From Bacillota bacterium (lineage in GTDB: Bacteria; Bacillota; Clostridia; Acetivibrionales; DTU013), in contig JAEZCO010000101.1 in assembly GCA_023433505.1 (NCBI GenBank), forward strand, positions 1 through 6,331: DNA of 6,331 bases, given 5' to 3'. The translations under genes were made by a program, and so were the position numbers. Shown one piece after another: positions 5,384-6,331 of the stretch. The notes under the pieces were generated by a model. That model was not told the DNA's origin. It saw only the letters and a list, made by a program, of their open reading frames with translations, and did not search any database. Within the stretch, counting starts at the first letter, position 1. The number at the start of each line of letters is the position of its first letter.

Positions 5384-5593
5384 CGGCATTGGCGTTCATC
5401 ATACAGATGATGGCCAATGCCGGAAAAGAGCTGGAAAACGCAAAGTATGCCACATTCTTCACCTGTTCAATCCGGATGGGATCATTGCGGGGGAATCAGC
5501 GGCGATTTGGGGCATAGCTGTTCTTTTCGTAGGCGCCATTATCTTATTCTCATCCGCAATCGCAATATTTGCAAAAAAGATTTGCCCATTTAG
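5380..5593 (+). pseudogene. ABC-2 type transporter permease, C-terminal remnant
   Basis: Directly after the ATPase stub the sequence codes, in another frame, for IPALAFIIQMMANA and then GKELENAKYATFFT. It continues one frame over as FNPDGIIAGESAAIWG and a final hydrophobic helix AVLFVGAIILFSSAIAIFAKK. This pattern (amphipathic segment, DPDxII-like loop, last membrane helix, basic tail) is typical of the C-terminus of Firmicute ABC-2 permeases. One missing base near 5470 separates the two frames. The A-run before 5579 seems one A short: adding an A gives the family-like ending KKDLPI and TAG at 5591-5593, while the actual frame reads on to a TGA at 5607-5609. With the ATPase stub it marks a two-gene operon whose middle, probably well over 1 kb, was deleted. 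Confidence 0.72.
5381..5425. repeat. Long hairpin (13 + 6 bp stem) at the ABC deletion junction
   Basis: TTCCGGCATTGGC (5381-5393) pairs perfectly with GCCAATGCCGGAA (5413-5425). After a 3-base bulge GTT on the left arm, CATCAT (5397-5402) pairs with ATGATG (5407-5412), leaving a 4-base ACAG loop. There is no T-run on either side, so it is not an intrinsic terminator. The left foot starts at the point where ATPase coding gives way to permease coding. Both arms translate sensibly in the permease frame, so the palindrome was probably part of the original gene. Confidence 0.85.
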
Positions 5594-5817
5594 CAAAAGG
5601 AAGAATTGACTATGCCATCATGCGGGCGGTTTCCACGTATTCAAGTAAAGGAGGATCCCCAAAAAACTTATACTTTGTGATACGTAAAAAAGGCATATCT
5701 TCATTGTGAAAACATGCCCGCTCCTTTTGTTGTGTTTCTATATTCAGTTGTTTGCGAGATGGGGCTATATCATCTATAGAATAGGCCCAAAACGCTATAT
5801 ATGGTATCTGAACCGTC
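5594..5817. other. AT-rich intergenic stretch
   Basis: It lies between the permease remnant and the convergent methyltransferase gene. It contains the terminator described separately and a small CTATA/TATAG inverted repeat (5764-5778). A 75-codon minus-strand frame crosses it from a GTG inside the methyltransferase gene but has no ribosome binding site and runs through the terminator, so it is not called as a gene. Confidence 0.5.
5686..5718 (-). terminator. Intrinsic terminator for the rRNA methyltransferase transcript
   Basis: On the minus strand GGCATGTTTTCA (5718-5707) pairs with TGAAGATATGCC (5703-5692) around a CAA loop. This is a 12-bp stem with two G-T pairs, followed by six T (5691-5686). 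It lies about 100 bases after the stop of the methyltransferase gene. On the plus strand the stem is not followed by a T-run, so it acts in one direction only. Confidence 0.8.
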
Positions 5818-6331
5818 TTATTTGCCCTTTTGACCACTATACGTCATCATTATTATGCTCTCCACGCTCACCGTCCAAGGAAACATATCCACCGGCTGCA
5901 CCTCAGCCACCTGATACCCACCGTTCTGCAGTATCCCCAGATCCCGGGCCAAAGTCCCCGCATCACAGGAAACATAAATGATCTGCTCCGGCTTCAGTTC
6001 CAGCAATCCCTCCAGTACTTTCCGGTGGGCTCCGGCCCGGGGCGGATCAAGGACCACGATATGGGGTGAATCGCCGATCTGCTGAAAGGTGTCCTCCGCT
6101 TTGCCGACCATAAACTCCACATTATTCACTCTGTTGCGCTTGGCATTTTCCCTGGCATCTTCCACGGCATAGGGGTTTTCTTCAATTCCCCAGACCTTTT
6201 TGGCCTTGGCAGCTAAAGCCAGGGTAATGGTTCCGATTCCGCAGTAAAGATCCCAGACCACTTTCTCGGTGGAAAGTTCCGCCCAGTCCAGCACTTTGTT
6301 GTAAAGTTTACGGGTTTGAACCGGGTTCACC
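5818..6331 (-). CDS. rlmD: 23S rRNA (uracil-C5)-methyltransferase, RumA/RlmD family (C-terminal part)
   Basis: The visible 170 codons are the SAM-dependent catalytic domain of an RNA m5U methyltransferase; the N-terminal TRAM domain and iron-sulfur cluster region lie beyond the right edge. The frame is open at the edge, and the first codon in view is the GTG (Val) of the family motif usually written FxQVNPxQ, so it is not the start. SAM binding is shown by DLYCGIGT (27-34 of the visible part) and WGIEENPYAVEDA. DPPRAG (95-100) is motif IV, C122 in YVSCDAGTLARD is the nucleophile that attacks uracil C6, and E157 in PWTVSVES is the general base. The usual SCxP proline is Ala here and the usual HVE is SVE. 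Whether it is RlmD, RlmC or a dual RlmCD enzyme cannot be decided. It ends in TAA and is followed by a good terminator. Confidence 0.93.
   Translation of the reverse strand, partial: VNPVQTRKLYNKVLDWAELSTEKVVWDLYCGIGTITLALAAKAKKVWGIEENPYAVEDARENAKRNRVNNVEFMVGKAEDTFQQIGDSPHIVVLDPPRAGAHRKVLEGLLELKPEQIIYVSCDAGTLARDLGILQNGGYQVAEVQPVDMFPWTVSVESIIMMTYSGQKGK

Noticed and set aside
5381..5425. Hairpin as a transcription terminator
   Set aside because: Neither strand has a T-run after the stem, and both arms read as permease codons.
5610..5837. 75-codon minus-strand frame between the permease remnant and rlmD
   Set aside because: It starts at a GTG inside the end of the methyltransferase gene without a ribosome binding site and would have to pass through the intrinsic terminator at 5718-5686. 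The product fits no family that could be named.
1..6331. tRNA genes, CRISPR array, insertion sequence ends
   Set aside because: No cloverleaf with CCA-type acceptor and T-arm consensus, no evenly spaced repeats, and no transposase or flanking target duplications were seen.

Overview
The window looks like a piece of a low-to-moderate GC Firmicute chromosome, probably a Clostridia member of the Desulfitobacterium/Peptococcaceae kind. This rests on strong GGAGG-type ribosome binding sites, a short single-RCK TrkA/KtrA, the style of the ABC-2 remnant and the RumA-type methyltransferase. The genus is inference.

Layout. The left edge holds the first 13 codons of an unidentified minus-strand gene with an excellent ribosome binding site (1-40). 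A 293-base non-coding stretch with two pairs of short direct repeats follows. At 334-833 lies a broken AraC-family regulator gene with one nonsense codon and one frameshift. The core is a tight minus-strand operon, in transcription order: a 14-codon hydrophobic micro-ORF (5107-5063), a TrkH/KtrB potassium translocating subunit (4999-3659), a TrkA/KtrA gating subunit (3647-2997), a KdpD-like sensor kinase lacking the usual large N-terminal cytoplasmic half (2957-1536), and a KdpE-like response regulator (1532-837). Gaps are 3 to 63 bases. To the right (5288-5593, plus strand) is the scar of a two-gene ABC exporter: about 32 codons of the ATPase are fused to the last ~70 codons of an ABC-2 permease, and a 19-bp-stem hairpin sits exactly at the join. 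The right edge holds the C-terminal part of a 23S rRNA uracil-C5 methyltransferase (minus strand), followed by a clean intrinsic terminator.

How it works together. A Kdp-type two-component system is joined to a Ktr/Trk uptake system instead of to the KdpFABC ATPase. Upstream of the operon is a sequence (minus strand, 5195-5179) that matches the E. coli KdpE half-site pattern TTTATA-N5-TTTACA with one mismatch. It lies about 42 bases upstream of a TATACT -10 box that has no good -35. The simplest reading is an autoregulated potassium-responsive operon in which the regulator activates its own operon and the transporter. The most interesting points are this rewired Kdp/Ktr circuit with its candidate operator, the micro-ORF ahead of ktrB, and the hairpin at the ABC deletion join.
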